This document shows positions 15,701 through 23,295 of a stretch of 33,833 bases of DNA, piece after piece. Numbering within the stretch: the first letter of the stretch is position 1; the number at the start of each line of letters is the position of its first letter. Position numbers and translations under genes: made by a program. Source of the stretch: Nostocales cyanobacterium (lineage in GTDB: Bacteria; Cyanobacteriota; Cyanobacteriia; Cyanobacteriales; Nostocaceae); NCBI GenBank assembly GCA_004292695.1, contig RDXV01000038.1, positions 1 to 33,833 of the forward strand, read 5' to 3'. Under the pieces are notes generated by a model that searched no databases, was not told the DNA's origin, and saw nothing but the letters and a program-made list of their open reading frames with translations.

Positions 15701-16730
15701 TTTTGCTGATGAGAATTTTGCTAGTCAACAATGGAAAAAGCGCAGTTTGACTTTAGAAGTAGGAGTTTTTGAATTACCTGAATCACACCCAGATTTTTAT
15801 CGTTATAACGGTACACCGATATTACAAATTGATGGTCAGAATTTAGGCACTTTTGCCCCTGATAGTCCTAAGTTACCTGTGGGAACTAAATTTGTAGCTA
15901 CGTTAAAACCAGAAGGTTCTAGTGTTATTCTCAAGGTTAATGCTGATTCAATAGAGTTGCTAGATGTGAACTTACTAGAATCGGAAGTTAAGTTAGATAC
16001 TGTTGAAGTTGATGATTCCATAGAATTTTTGGATTTTAAATTAATAGAATCAGAAGATATATTAGATGCTGTAGAAGATGATGATTTGATGGAATTTTCG
16101 GATTTCAAATTAATAGAATCAGAAGATAAGTTAGATACTGTTGAAGTTGATGATGATTTAAGGGAATTTTCAGATGTAACTTTATTAGAATTTGAATCAA
16201 CTTCAATCTTTTATGAATCTAAATCAGAAAACAAAAATTCGTCAAAAGCGAACTTAATAGAATTAGAGAACAAGTTAGATAATATTGAAGTTAATGATGA
16301 TTCGATAGAATTGTCAGATTTTACATTATCAGAATCAAAACCAAAGTTAGATAATGCTGGAGAGTTGCGAGGGATTCATCGGGAATTTTGGCGAAAGGAA
16401 ATGTTTGATAATTTGGTAGAAGCGATTGGCATTACTTATGAACAGCGACAAGCTAATCAATCTGAAACTAGGGAAATTGAACAATTTAAAATTGGTGGAC
16501 AGTGGACAGCTTATGTTCAACGTAGTGGTGATTTTATTGTGCGGAATGAGAATAACCGGACGATTTGTAGAGGGAATATGTATACTGGTGAAGAGATATT
16601 TCCGCTTTCAGAAGCAGCAGCTAGTGAGTTAGAGGAGATGGTTTTACAAAGGGAGCGATTAGTTAATAAAAAGCATGATTTTTCAAATAATGGACATTGT
16701 ATTAACTATCATGATATTGAGTTAAGTTGA
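12708..16730 (+). CDS. Two-barrel (QDE-1/RDR/YonO-type) RNA polymerase-like protein
   Basis: The 1340-aa product has the catalytic loop ADFDGDQLMV (DFDGD at 562-566), the Mg-binding triad of double-psi-beta-barrel RNA polymerases. Context favours the single-chain QDE-1/RDR/YonO branch over beta': GDCHGKISPRLAKQLG (150-165) and PLQFRFAWMKSW with K180 resemble the first-barrel DG-x-GxIS-x-x-LA ... QIR-x-x-x-KG blocks. VILTRYP (517-523), DNIR (528-531) and PELKKTRNVVW (from 539) resemble the RDR 'TRNPC-HPGDIR...PEL...DV' block. VGLVATNIG (630-638) and VEVDSPKS (about 671-678) resemble its post-catalytic 'lG-x-i-n ... aVD-x-pK' block. A low-complexity insert (about 195-325) splits the first barrel. 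An acidic repeat region (about 1079-1217) precedes a small C-terminal domain. ATG 12708 is chosen; an in-frame TTG lies at 12675. It would transcribe plasmid DNA or prime replication; not shown. Confidence 0.8.
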   Translation: MDLTTRVIENSGLSIPIFDGSYNNGKGRYLSEPEIIKNSLLAQIFEPEELQSLLLVKIDSKNPDANHLKTRTFKDGINRKLAFSSGDNYYFADDTLRKKIRQLFATEPDTACRYGSLLVSNCYKGTETFTNLRVKIVDFTDPQYADYKTGDCHGKISPRLAKQLGGERNCPLQFRFAWMKSWGENIDKSEFQDVHTSNGISNHREHGGIKVEENDGVSPKSSNLTKRSFLTDEEIDDINSTSQNLAIGNLQNEEKNCVNLTSPKLPKTNFAPKEEKDFVNSKNKNSSTSNFSQDEESDCKNSKYPKTSFLAKGTFLPDAKLTDAQDYDIIMDISSIKGIKKSHLKKLIPCGEYNFPQAVIGNRGNAKATSYDNSWQFTIWYSEAAIRQDLTQPTQEKAQQLAELQRHPLALAKYIIQQYDKQQQYQQEQTEETINEIDNNSNNQVQESRWISLLRSDKYGQLIETPKFRKFATDYIANQWRDLAIKSGYSHSSGMAMPCDTLPRGKICVPHLPEGDVILTRYPIVNSDNIRLYSNIHDPELKKTRNVVWINPKDAEEYHQADFDGDQLMVSPASKLPNIAKETLRAGEPGRFEPVKQRPKLAYTEITDEQGNLKYRDLAQIAAVANQNKVGLVATNIGRVQSSTPREGENIERFTKRQRKLLNRLFQALQVEVDSPKSAERLEDIQEIDGANLLADAKKWSESHPSYFFDFKKDERLYRSFAMPADAPGAINVIAREVVNPLWQPTRIRSRDRHEFRYLFPKDTLSVDALEWAEELKTRFQKSREEIKQRVGDDREAFNEELGKLYDSYRAEIDELFTTPEERLEGAAALWHTQHTRPELDRHRKQCLELAEQIETTFSFEHNYEMPSAALPQDTYVLSVPFGENAIKWKETLEQKGIEFDATIHPQLPIVEFAFKDLSPKLAEKLAAKFGENFNDLDELNIPRDLRIIPPADHCWAESRQDTGVGALAYNLFTEEVCQQLQEFQFAEIKVLGIKYNDFADENFASQQWKKRSLTLEVGVFELPESHPDFYRYNGTPILQIDGQNLGTFAPDSPKLPVGTKFVATLKPEGSSVILKVNADSIELLDVNLLESEVKLDTVEVDDSIEFLDFKLIESEDILDAVEDDDLMEFSDFKLIESEDKLDTVEVDDDLREFSDVTLLEFESTSIFYESKSENKNSSKANLIELENKLDNIEVNDDSIELSDFTLSESKPKLDNAGELRGIHREFWRKEMFDNLVEAIGITYEQRQANQSETREIEQFKIGGQWTAYVQRSGDFIVRNENNRTICRGNMYTGEEIFPLSEAAASELEEMVLQRERLVNKKHDFSNNGHCINYHDIELS

Positions 16731-16747
16731 AAAAGAGAGAGTAAGTA

Positions 16748-17272
16748 ATGAATCAACAAGAGTTTGATGATGAATCCATTTCTAGCCAAGAATATCCGAT
16801 GGATTTATTGCTGAATGAAGAATGGTTGAAAAAAAGCATCCAAGCTGAGGAAGAAGTAGGTGGTAACATTGGTGCTGGTTTAGATTGGGGTTCTAGTTTT
16901 GAACAACTGTTGTTGAATCCTGAATTGTTTTATCGTTTAAAAACTTTGCGGATTTCTTTGAATCGGGAAGTGCGTTTATTGCTCAAAGATTGGAATTTGG
17001 GGACTGCAACTTCTACTGCATCTGCTACTGCAAGGGAGAAGTTATTGGAAAGATTAAGATTACCTACACCTAATGTAAGAGAACATATCCAAGTAGTGTT
17101 GCAGAGAGATGAACTTTTTGGAGAGGAGTTTATTTCTAATCATCAGGTGTTACGCGAACTACTTGGGGTAATGTTGACAGAACAAGATTGGGAAATTATT
17201 GCTTCAGTTGCGGCGGATTCGTTAAAGCAGCAAATTATCAATCAAGTTATAACTTACAAAATTTCAGCCTAG
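16748..17272 (+). CDS. Hypothetical protein co-transcribed with the RNA polymerase-like gene
   Basis: The 174-aa protein starts 17 bp after the polymerase-like gene, behind a purine-rich GAGAGAGTAAG that can act as ribosome binding site. It has an acidic N-terminus (MNQQEFDDES...), a helical core with LLLNPELFYRLKTLRISLNR and VRLLLKDWNLGTA, and a C-terminal helical part (VREHIQVVLQRDELFGEEF, then LGVMLTEQDWEIIASVA). No family recognised, no signal peptide or TM segment. The tight linkage makes it a candidate accessory factor of the polymerase-like protein; this is inference from position. Confidence 0.72.
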   Translation: MNQQEFDDESISSQEYPMDLLLNEEWLKKSIQAEEEVGGNIGAGLDWGSSFEQLLLNPELFYRLKTLRISLNREVRLLLKDWNLGTATSTASATAREKLLERLRLPTPNVREHIQVVLQRDELFGEEFISNHQVLRELLGVMLTEQDWEIIASVAADSLKQQIINQVITYKISA

Positions 17273-17311
17273 TGATAAATAAAAGTGAGGTTTTTTGATT
17301 CAACTTAATTT

Positions 17312-17695
17312 CTAACTAAGAATCTGAAGTTTAGCTTCATCAAATACTAAACCACGACGGGCAAAATATTTATGAATATTGATTTGCACAAATAAATCTT
17401 TGAGTTCTTCTGCGATTTCAGTTGGTGGATTTCCTGATAAAGCAACTGCAATTAAACGTTCTGCACTGTGAATTTCTCCACAGTCAATTGCTAGGGTTGC
17501 AGCACTATGATACAATATTGAACGGGTTGGTTCTGCTGTTAAATCATTTACTATTAATTCTGCTGCTAATCGTTCTTTTTCAAATGCTTGTCGGGATAAT
17601 TGGGCAGCTAAATCTGAGTTATTTCTAAGTTTAGCAACTTGTGCCATTTCCGCTAAATCCATAGCCTGTTTATGTAACTCTTGAATCTGACTCAT
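17312..17695 (-). CDS. TPR-like helical protein, second gene of a coupled pair
   Basis: The 127-aa protein is all-helical with a tetratricopeptide-like pattern: AMDLAEMAQVAKLRNNSDLA, AAQLSRQAFEKERLAAELI, then EPTRSILYHSAATLAIDCGE and AERLIAVALSGNPPTEIAEE. Similar proteins are widespread in bacteria, without an assigned function. Its ATG overlaps the stop codon of the upstream 180-aa gene (ATGA-type, 17692-17695), so the two are translationally coupled. It converges with the 16748 gene. A scaffold or partner role for the upstream protein is the natural guess. Confidence 0.75.
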   Translation of the reverse strand: MSQIQELHKQAMDLAEMAQVAKLRNNSDLAAQLSRQAFEKERLAAELIVNDLTAEPTRSILYHSAATLAIDCGEIHSAERLIAVALSGNPPTEIAEELKDLFVQINIHKYFARRGLVFDEAKLQILS

Positions 17696-18234
17696 TTTTT
17701 TACTATGAACGCTAAAGGGTGACTAAATTCAACAACCACAATATAGGCTGGAAGTGTGCCATCTGTGGGGCTGACTTGCTCAAGCTTCTGTTTAATTCTA
17801 GCTTTTATTCGGCTGTCGTCGCCCTTACGGATGCCGGAAACTTCTAACCGTACTGCGTTTTGGAATGGTAGTTCATTGTTATCACCTTTTTTACCTAACC
17901 AGTAATCAAATCCTGTTCCTCTGCGAGAACGTTCGATAACTGTATAGTCCGTAAGTTCTTGTATAATTAAGAAAGCGATTCCATAAGCTGCCTGTTCTGT
18001 AGTATATTCGCTATCGTTCCAACAGCGCAGCATTTGGTCTGTTACCTCTTGCCAATATAGTTTAAAGACTGCGGTAAACTCTCCTTTGACTGTGAGTTCT
18101 ATACCCTGAATATAACCTTGATTGTTTAAACAAACAGCACAGGCTTCTGCTAGTGTTGCACCAAAGGCTGGAGTGATAGCAGGTAATCCTTTTTCAAGTT
18201 TAGTGATTACCAATTCTTTCGAGTTTGAATTCAT
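17692..18234 (-). CDS. Conserved hypothetical protein, first gene of coupled pair
   Basis: The 180-aa protein has an N-terminal alpha/beta part with CLNNQGYIQGIELTV and LYWQEVTDQMLRCW. The C-terminal block VIERSRRGTGFDYWLGKK (about 101-118), NAVRLEVSGI (about 126-135) and PAYIVVVEFSHP look strongly conserved in character. The order GFDYWLG - RLEVSG is reminiscent of nuclease-like D...E-x-x cores, but I cannot show that it is one. No membrane segment. It is divergent from the possible lipoprotein at 18249, with only 14 bp between the starts, so their promoters must overlap the opposite coding regions. Function unknown. Confidence 0.75.
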   Translation of the reverse strand: MNSNSKELVITKLEKGLPAITPAFGATLAEACAVCLNNQGYIQGIELTVKGEFTAVFKLYWQEVTDQMLRCWNDSEYTTEQAAYGIAFLIIQELTDYTVIERSRRGTGFDYWLGKKGDNNELPFQNAVRLEVSGIRKGDDSRIKARIKQKLEQVSPTDGTLPAYIVVVEFSHPLAFIVKK

Positions 18235-18248
18235 CTTTTACTGTAGCT

Positions 18249-18980
18249 ATGAAAAAAGAAAAAGTTCAAGAAATGATCGGTTTATCATTTGGATTCCTAG
18301 TATTCGGGATTGTTTTTATCTTCACTGGTTGCGGGATAGGAGATTTGATAAATGTATATGATCCTATTACTATGGAATCCAAAAAGTGGACTCCATACAA
18401 TATGTATATCATGAATAGTGATTCAAATCGTGAAAATAAAATTCGCTTGCTAAATGCTTTTTATAAAGCGTTTCCTGGCTCTAAAAGGTTAAGAATTACT
18501 AACGAGGATGTCCTTAAAAAAACTGATGCGTATTGTAGTGCGAAACAGTCTGGCTACAGTAAGGCACAAATGGATAAGTTGATTGAGAAACAACTAGAAC
18601 TTATACATAGTAACCCTGAGTTAGATACTGTAGCGGAAGAAGTAAGCTTAAGATTAAAAACTATTTATGCTTTATCTGATGAGTATATTTGTCCCCATGA
18701 TTCTTTAAGTGGATCATTTAATGATACTCAAGCGGTGGAACTCTACCTGAAAGCTGTTAACCAAAGCGGGTTCGATGAGACCGTTATTAATGAAGAAGGT
18801 AAAGCTGACTTAGATAGAACAATTCTCTTGGCTGGTCGAACTGCCTGTGAAGAAATTAAACAATATGGTTATCAAAAAGCACTTGAACAAAAAATAAACA
18901 CATTTACTTCTGATAAAAATATCAATGTCATATATACTTCAGCTTATAGATATTTATGTCCTAAAACAAATGATTATTAA
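18249..18980 (+). CDS. Possible lipoprotein of unknown function
   Basis: The 243-aa product begins MKKEKVQEM and a hydrophobic stretch (about 9-27) ending IFTGC at residue 28, which resembles a lipobox although Phe replaces the usual Leu at -3. The mature part is hydrophilic and helical with paired Cys residues (for example YCSAKQSG and YICPHDS), then TACEEI and YLCPKT near the end. ATG 18249 is preferred over an in-frame TTG at 18225 because it sits directly before the Lys-rich signal. No family recognised. The next gene (19054) also encodes an envelope protein; the two may belong together. Confidence 0.65.
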   Translation: MKKEKVQEMIGLSFGFLVFGIVFIFTGCGIGDLINVYDPITMESKKWTPYNMYIMNSDSNRENKIRLLNAFYKAFPGSKRLRITNEDVLKKTDAYCSAKQSGYSKAQMDKLIEKQLELIHSNPELDTVAEEVSLRLKTIYALSDEYICPHDSLSGSFNDTQAVELYLKAVNQSGFDETVINEEGKADLDRTILLAGRTACEEIKQYGYQKALEQKINTFTSDKNINVIYTSAYRYLCPKTNDY

Positions 18981-19053
18981 TATTTATTGCTAAGAGTTAA
19001 AGATTTATGTAACAATTAGATAAGACCAAATTAATTAGTTGAAATAAATAAAT

Positions 19054-19791
19054 ATGATTAAAGTAATGAAATTGGTGTTGCTAATATTGGCATTGTTATT
19101 TCTCTGTGCAGCTATTGGTAGTCTTTTTCTTTACTTTCAAGGCAAACTCCACAATGTGACGACAGCAGGAACTTTTGCTGCTCTTTCTGGTTTGTTCCTA
19201 AACGAGTTATCGAAGATAATAGACAAGCAAAAACAGTGTTCTAAATTTTTTCTTGAGCAGTCACTTGCAGGCTTTGAGAATACTATTAATCTTTTGAATG
19301 ATAGAAATAATGATCGGATTAAGTGGATTTCGGCAGCTAGAATACTTCAGCAATCCTTAGAGCTTGCCAAAAGGATTACAGAGAACGAACACAAAAGTAT
19401 TTTGGAAATTCAGATGGATCAATATCGTCATCAACTATGGGAGATTTTAAATCCAAATGATGAACGGATTACTCCTGCATTCTTTTACGGAGTTAACGAT
19501 TCCAGTTTGGATATTCAGGAAGCAGCAAAACAATCCAGCCTTCCTACAGTTGGAGAGCCACAGGATAGATTATCTTCTGTACAGAGCTTGTCAGAAAAAT
19601 CGCTGTTTGTAATCTGGAGCTTTATGAAATTTCCAGAAAATTATGCAGATCCACTTGATCATACTTTTTCTCAGGATGAGATCGAGAGGTTACGGTTACA
19701 GCACCCACCTTTGTACAAGTACCTAAAACATAAGCAGATGTATCACCCAGCAGTAGGTAAGCTTCACAAATTACTCGATAAAGAAGAATAA
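19054..19791 (+). CDS. Two-TM membrane protein of unknown function
   Basis: The 245-aa protein has an N-terminal hydrophobic helix (about 5-28, LVLLILALLFLCAAIGSLFL) and a shorter weakly hydrophobic segment (about 37-52, TAGTFAALSGLFL). A soluble, mainly helical domain of about 190 residues follows (RIKWISAARILQQSLELAKR, HRHQL-type motifs and a PLYKYLKHKQMY C-terminus). No known domain. The gene is 73 bp after the possible lipoprotein on the same strand. A cell-envelope role is inferred from topology only. Confidence 0.7.
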   Translation: MIKVMKLVLLILALLFLCAAIGSLFLYFQGKLHNVTTAGTFAALSGLFLNELSKIIDKQKQCSKFFLEQSLAGFENTINLLNDRNNDRIKWISAARILQQSLELAKRITENEHKSILEIQMDQYRHQLWEILNPNDERITPAFFYGVNDSSLDIQEAAKQSSLPTVGEPQDRLSSVQSLSEKSLFVIWSFMKFPENYADPLDHTFSQDEIERLRLQHPPLYKYLKHKQMYHPAVGKLHKLLDKEE

Positions 19792-19947
19792 AAAGGGCTA
19801 ATCAAGCCAGTTACCTGTCGCTCAACTAGCAACTAGCAACTATCAAAAATAGCCAAGTGGACAAAAAAGAAATAGCCAAAAGGTCAATGCCATCAAAGAC
19901 AAAGCCCTGTTACCTTACCAACTAAGGCAACCAGCGTCATCGTCACT

Positions 19948-22089
19948 ATGGCTACCAAAACACCAACCAAACCAAAGCGAAAACAAACACAAACGCGCTC
20001 ATGGGAAAACCTGACAGACCGCCGCAAACTCCGCCATATAGAAAACACACTCGATAAAGCCATTACTCAATCACTAGAAAACGGTTCTATTCAATCCCAC
20101 GAAGACTTTAAAGCCTGTGTAGAAAATTACAGCAAAGCATCAGGCAAAGCACCCATCACCGTAGAACTCTGCGTAGGAGGAGATGATGATGAAGAAATTA
20201 GAGGCTATCGCTTCTACCTTACCAGCGACCCCAGTCACAGAACCAGTGGTAAATACCTGCTCAAAAACCTAGAAGGAATCACCGACAAAGACGAAAACTA
20301 CTTCACCCCTTCCAACATTGCTGAAATTTGCGGTTTTGCAGAAACAGAACTGGATGATTTAGATGATGAATTAGATGATGATTTACTAGATTTAGATGAA
20401 GAAAACGAAGAAATAGATGAAATTGACGACGAACTAGACGACCTATTAAACGACGATTTCGACAATGAACTAGATGACCAAGACGACTTAGATAAAGAAG
20501 AGGAAATATCTCAGAGTCGTGTTAGTGAATCTCCCAGTAAAACTCAAACAAAAACCTCAACTAAAACCTCAAGTAAGTCCCAACCCAAAACCCAAACTAA
20601 AACACAAAGTCAAACACCAAATAATAAAACTACCGCCAAAAAATCCCAATCCAGAGAACCACTAGACGAGGCTTCCCGTTTAAGTGCCACAGCAGCCACA
20701 AATGGCAGAGAAATAAATGGTATAAACTTAGCAGGATTAACAGGTCAACTAGCAACTTTAGGAATAGCTGTAGGACAAGGAGTTTTAGAACAACTTGCAG
20801 CCGAAGCTGATGAAAAACGACTGGTACGAATTTTTAAACAACTACAAAAGCAGAATGACCGAGTAGATAACCTCACCAGTCGCTTACAGGAAATAAACCC
20901 AGAATCAGCAGAATTTCTAAATCCTTCAAATCCTATAAACTCTTTCATTGCTGCAAAATCTTCAACTACTCCCAACTTTTCAAATACTTCAAACTCTGTA
21001 AATACTTCAAATCCTGAAAATTTCCCAGATTCAACATTTGAAGCATCCACAGAAAATAATCCACTGGCAGTAGCCACCATGAAAATCGGTTCTAAAGTAG
21101 ATAAATTAGGTTCAAATATAGACCCTAATTATCAAACTCAACCCTTTGAATTAGATAAAAATGCCAGCATCATTGAACAATTTCAACAAATCGAAGATTA
21201 CCTGCAAAATATTTCTCAACGACTTGACCATTTAGAAAAGATAGTTGACCGACTAGAAAAACAAATAGCAGCACAACAAAATGGTTCTGTAACTGAATCA
21301 AAAACTGCTGATGAAACTGTTCAAGCTAACTCCAAAAACCAACCAGAAAAAGACGTTTTAGACTATCTAACAAAACGCCAAACCAAACAACAACAAATAG
21401 CCTGTGCTGATGCTTTAGTGGGATTTGCTGATGTTGCCAGTGAATTATTTAACAAAACTCCTGAAGATGGTATTCCTATTTCTAGCAACAAAATTTTAAC
21501 AGTGAAACAACAGGGGGTAAAACAACAGAGTAAACAAACAGCACAAACAGGAATATCTGCGGACGTAGCCATTGCTTTGGAGAATACCCAAGGTGAAACA
21601 CTGTTTGAGGGTACTTGCACTCAGGGACAATGGGAAATTACACAAGATAATCTCACCTCTGATGAAAAAATGGGTATCTGCAAACTACCACAGTCAAAAT
21701 CAGAATACGCCCTCAAAGCTACCGCCCAAGCATTAGTGCAGAAGTTTCAAAAACAACTACCTAACAAATTTAATGGTGATGAAGAACCGACATTTACCTG
21801 GACAGAAAATGGTAAACCAAAGTACGATTTTGAAATAGTAAAACTCTCTAACGGTACACAACTACTTCAAGGATTTAACCCCAACCGTGATAACGAACAA
21901 GTCCTTGATGCAGCTTTAGTACCAGGAGAACCCCCGGAAATTAAACAATGTAATATCCCACTTAGAGAAATGGAAGCATTACTAGATAATCAACAATCAA
22001 GTCGTTCTAATCAAGCTGATAGAAATAGCACTAAACAACAGAAAAAACAAACTAAAAATCAAACCAAAAAATCAGAAATGCAAGTTTAA
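19948..22089 (+). CDS. Acidic / coiled-coil plasmid protein (713 aa), head of transfer region
   Basis: N-terminal Lys/Thr-rich tail, then a folded part (about 18-130: WENLTDRRKLRHIENTLDKA, ITVELCVGGDDDEEIRGYRF). An extreme Asp/Glu/Leu tract follows (about 131-185) and a Thr/Lys/Gln/Ser linker (about 190-235). A heptad coiled coil (about 410-445, IEQFQQIEDYLQNISQRLDH and LEKIVDRLEKQIAAQQ) precedes a C-terminal beta-rich domain (about 470-680, including ISADVAIALENTQGETLFEG and YDFEIVKLSNGTQLLQGF), then another basic Gln/Lys/Thr tail. No relaxase HUH motif, P-loop or signal peptide is visible, so I do not call it a relaxase. Position just before the virB genes suggests a transfer or mobilisation accessory. 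No good Shine-Dalgarno before the ATG. Confidence 0.72.
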   Translation: MATKTPTKPKRKQTQTRSWENLTDRRKLRHIENTLDKAITQSLENGSIQSHEDFKACVENYSKASGKAPITVELCVGGDDDEEIRGYRFYLTSDPSHRTSGKYLLKNLEGITDKDENYFTPSNIAEICGFAETELDDLDDELDDDLLDLDEENEEIDEIDDELDDLLNDDFDNELDDQDDLDKEEEISQSRVSESPSKTQTKTSTKTSSKSQPKTQTKTQSQTPNNKTTAKKSQSREPLDEASRLSATAATNGREINGINLAGLTGQLATLGIAVGQGVLEQLAAEADEKRLVRIFKQLQKQNDRVDNLTSRLQEINPESAEFLNPSNPINSFIAAKSSTTPNFSNTSNSVNTSNPENFPDSTFEASTENNPLAVATMKIGSKVDKLGSNIDPNYQTQPFELDKNASIIEQFQQIEDYLQNISQRLDHLEKIVDRLEKQIAAQQNGSVTESKTADETVQANSKNQPEKDVLDYLTKRQTKQQQIACADALVGFADVASELFNKTPEDGIPISSNKILTVKQQGVKQQSKQTAQTGISADVAIALENTQGETLFEGTCTQGQWEITQDNLTSDEKMGICKLPQSKSEYALKATAQALVQKFQKQLPNKFNGDEEPTFTWTENGKPKYDFEIVKLSNGTQLLQGFNPNRDNEQVLDAALVPGEPPEIKQCNIPLREMEALLDNQQSSRSNQADRNSTKQQKKQTKNQTKKSEMQV

Positions 22090-22097
22090 TTGTAAGA

Positions 22098-22149
<52 letters not shown>

Positions 22150-22662
22150 AAGAATATTTGTTTGTAGAAGTAATCTACATCAGTAAGTTGTTTTCTCAAC
22201 AACTAATAACAGAATTTTAGATTTTCAATTTGGGATTAAAGATGAAAAGAACAAAATTTTTAAAATGTGACAAGCCACAAAATAGAATCAATCGGGTAAT
22301 CAATCTAAAATCCAACACTAAAATTCATTGACAGTTCCCCTGAGTTTCGGCATAGGTTCAATCTAAAATCTAACTAAAATCCAAAATAGTTTGATTTGAA
22401 AACTCTCATTCCTTCTGAATTTAGAATCCTGAATCGTTACGTTTAACTTTACAGATGTGTTTTTTGGGTTCACTTCAATAACTGCTGACACCTTGTATTG
22501 TACCAAAAAACCAAATTTTTAAAACCAGTTTGATTTACAGCAGTTTCCGTATGAGGTACAAATTCAAATCACAAATTTTTACACCAAAAGAATTTTCCAT
22601 CTGATAGCTGAAAGCATCTGTAAAACATTTGATAAACATTTGAATTAACGGAGTAAAGAAAG
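22150..22662. other. AT-rich spacer upstream of virB2-like gene
   Basis: About 510 bp without a credible gene. It contains repeated CAATCTAAAATC/TCTAAAATCCAA words near 22300-22380. A loose inverted arrangement around CTGCTGACACC (22482-22492) and ACAGCAGTTTCC (22537-22548) follows. The transfer-gene promoter probably lies here but I cannot point to it. Confidence 0.45.
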
Positions 22663-23295
22663 ATGAATAACACACAATATCGCAATTCTCATTTTAAATT
22701 ACTGCCATTTACCAATTCATTCAGAAACATGAAAAACCAGAAAATAAACCGTACTGATTTATCATTCATCTTCATATCTCTAGCAACAGCAATTTATTTA
22801 TTGGCAACAAAACCCATATTCGTAACCATTTTGGGTTGTGCCAGCATTGTTTTCTTAAGTATTGGTTATGTAATTCGCACAGTACCAATTTTAGAAAAGT
22901 ATTTAGGCAGAAAAATCCGTTTTTGGCATATTGTTACCGCAATTATCACAATTACTGCTTTACTTGATACGCTAACAACTCCAGCCCATGCCATTTTTTT
23001 AAGCAGTTTAGAAAACTTCTTTGTGACACTTGCCCAACAAAGTTCACAAGCTGGAGGAGGAGGTGCAGCTACACTTGATGCTAACGTTGTTGGATTAACA
23101 TTTAACCTAATTCGGGGTGCATTTTTATTACTTGTTGCTGCTGCTTCTTTATTTGCTTATAACCAAGCACAACAAGGTAATGACTGGCGACCAATTGTAA
23201 CTCAAGTAGGGTTAGCTTTTGCAATTGTCATTGCCATAGATGTCATCACTTTTATATTTATTGGCAATGGCACTGGTACAGGAGGAGGCGTTTAA
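22663..23295 (+). CDS. VirB2/TrbC-like pilin with extended N-terminus
   Basis: The 210-aa protein has two extra N-terminal hydrophobic helices (about 33-50 and 52-70). A third (about 90-108) ends in a signal-peptidase-like site TTPAHA-IF. The remaining ~100 residues have a Gly-rich loop (QAGGGGAA) and two long hydrophobic helices (about 141-165, 180-203), the hairpin layout of conjugative VirB2/TraA-type pilins. Cleavage after AHA would yield the mature pilin. GGAG lies upstream of the first ATG; an internal ATG (residue 23) is an alternative start. Placement directly before the VirB3/VirB4-like gene supports the call. The long N-terminus is unusual for the family. Confidence 0.68.
   Translation: MNNTQYRNSHFKLLPFTNSFRNMKNQKINRTDLSFIFISLATAIYLLATKPIFVTILGCASIVFLSIGYVIRTVPILEKYLGRKIRFWHIVTAIITITALLDTLTTPAHAIFLSSLENFFVTLAQQSSQAGGGGAATLDANVVGLTFNLIRGAFLLLVAAASLFAYNQAQQGNDWRPIVTQVGLAFAIVIAIDVITFIFIGNGTGTGGGV

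Noticed and set aside
12708-16730. Reading the DFDGD protein as a plasmid copy of the chromosomal RNA polymerase beta' (rpoC1/rpoC2)
   Set aside because: Only the DFDGD loop would match. The other conserved blocks follow the RDR/QDE-1/YonO order, and the cyanobacterial beta' zinc and clamp motifs are not seen.
19948-22089. Relaxase for conjugation
   Set aside because: No HUH motif, no active-site Tyr context and no relaxase domain are visible in the 713-aa protein; only acidic, linker and coiled-coil regions.
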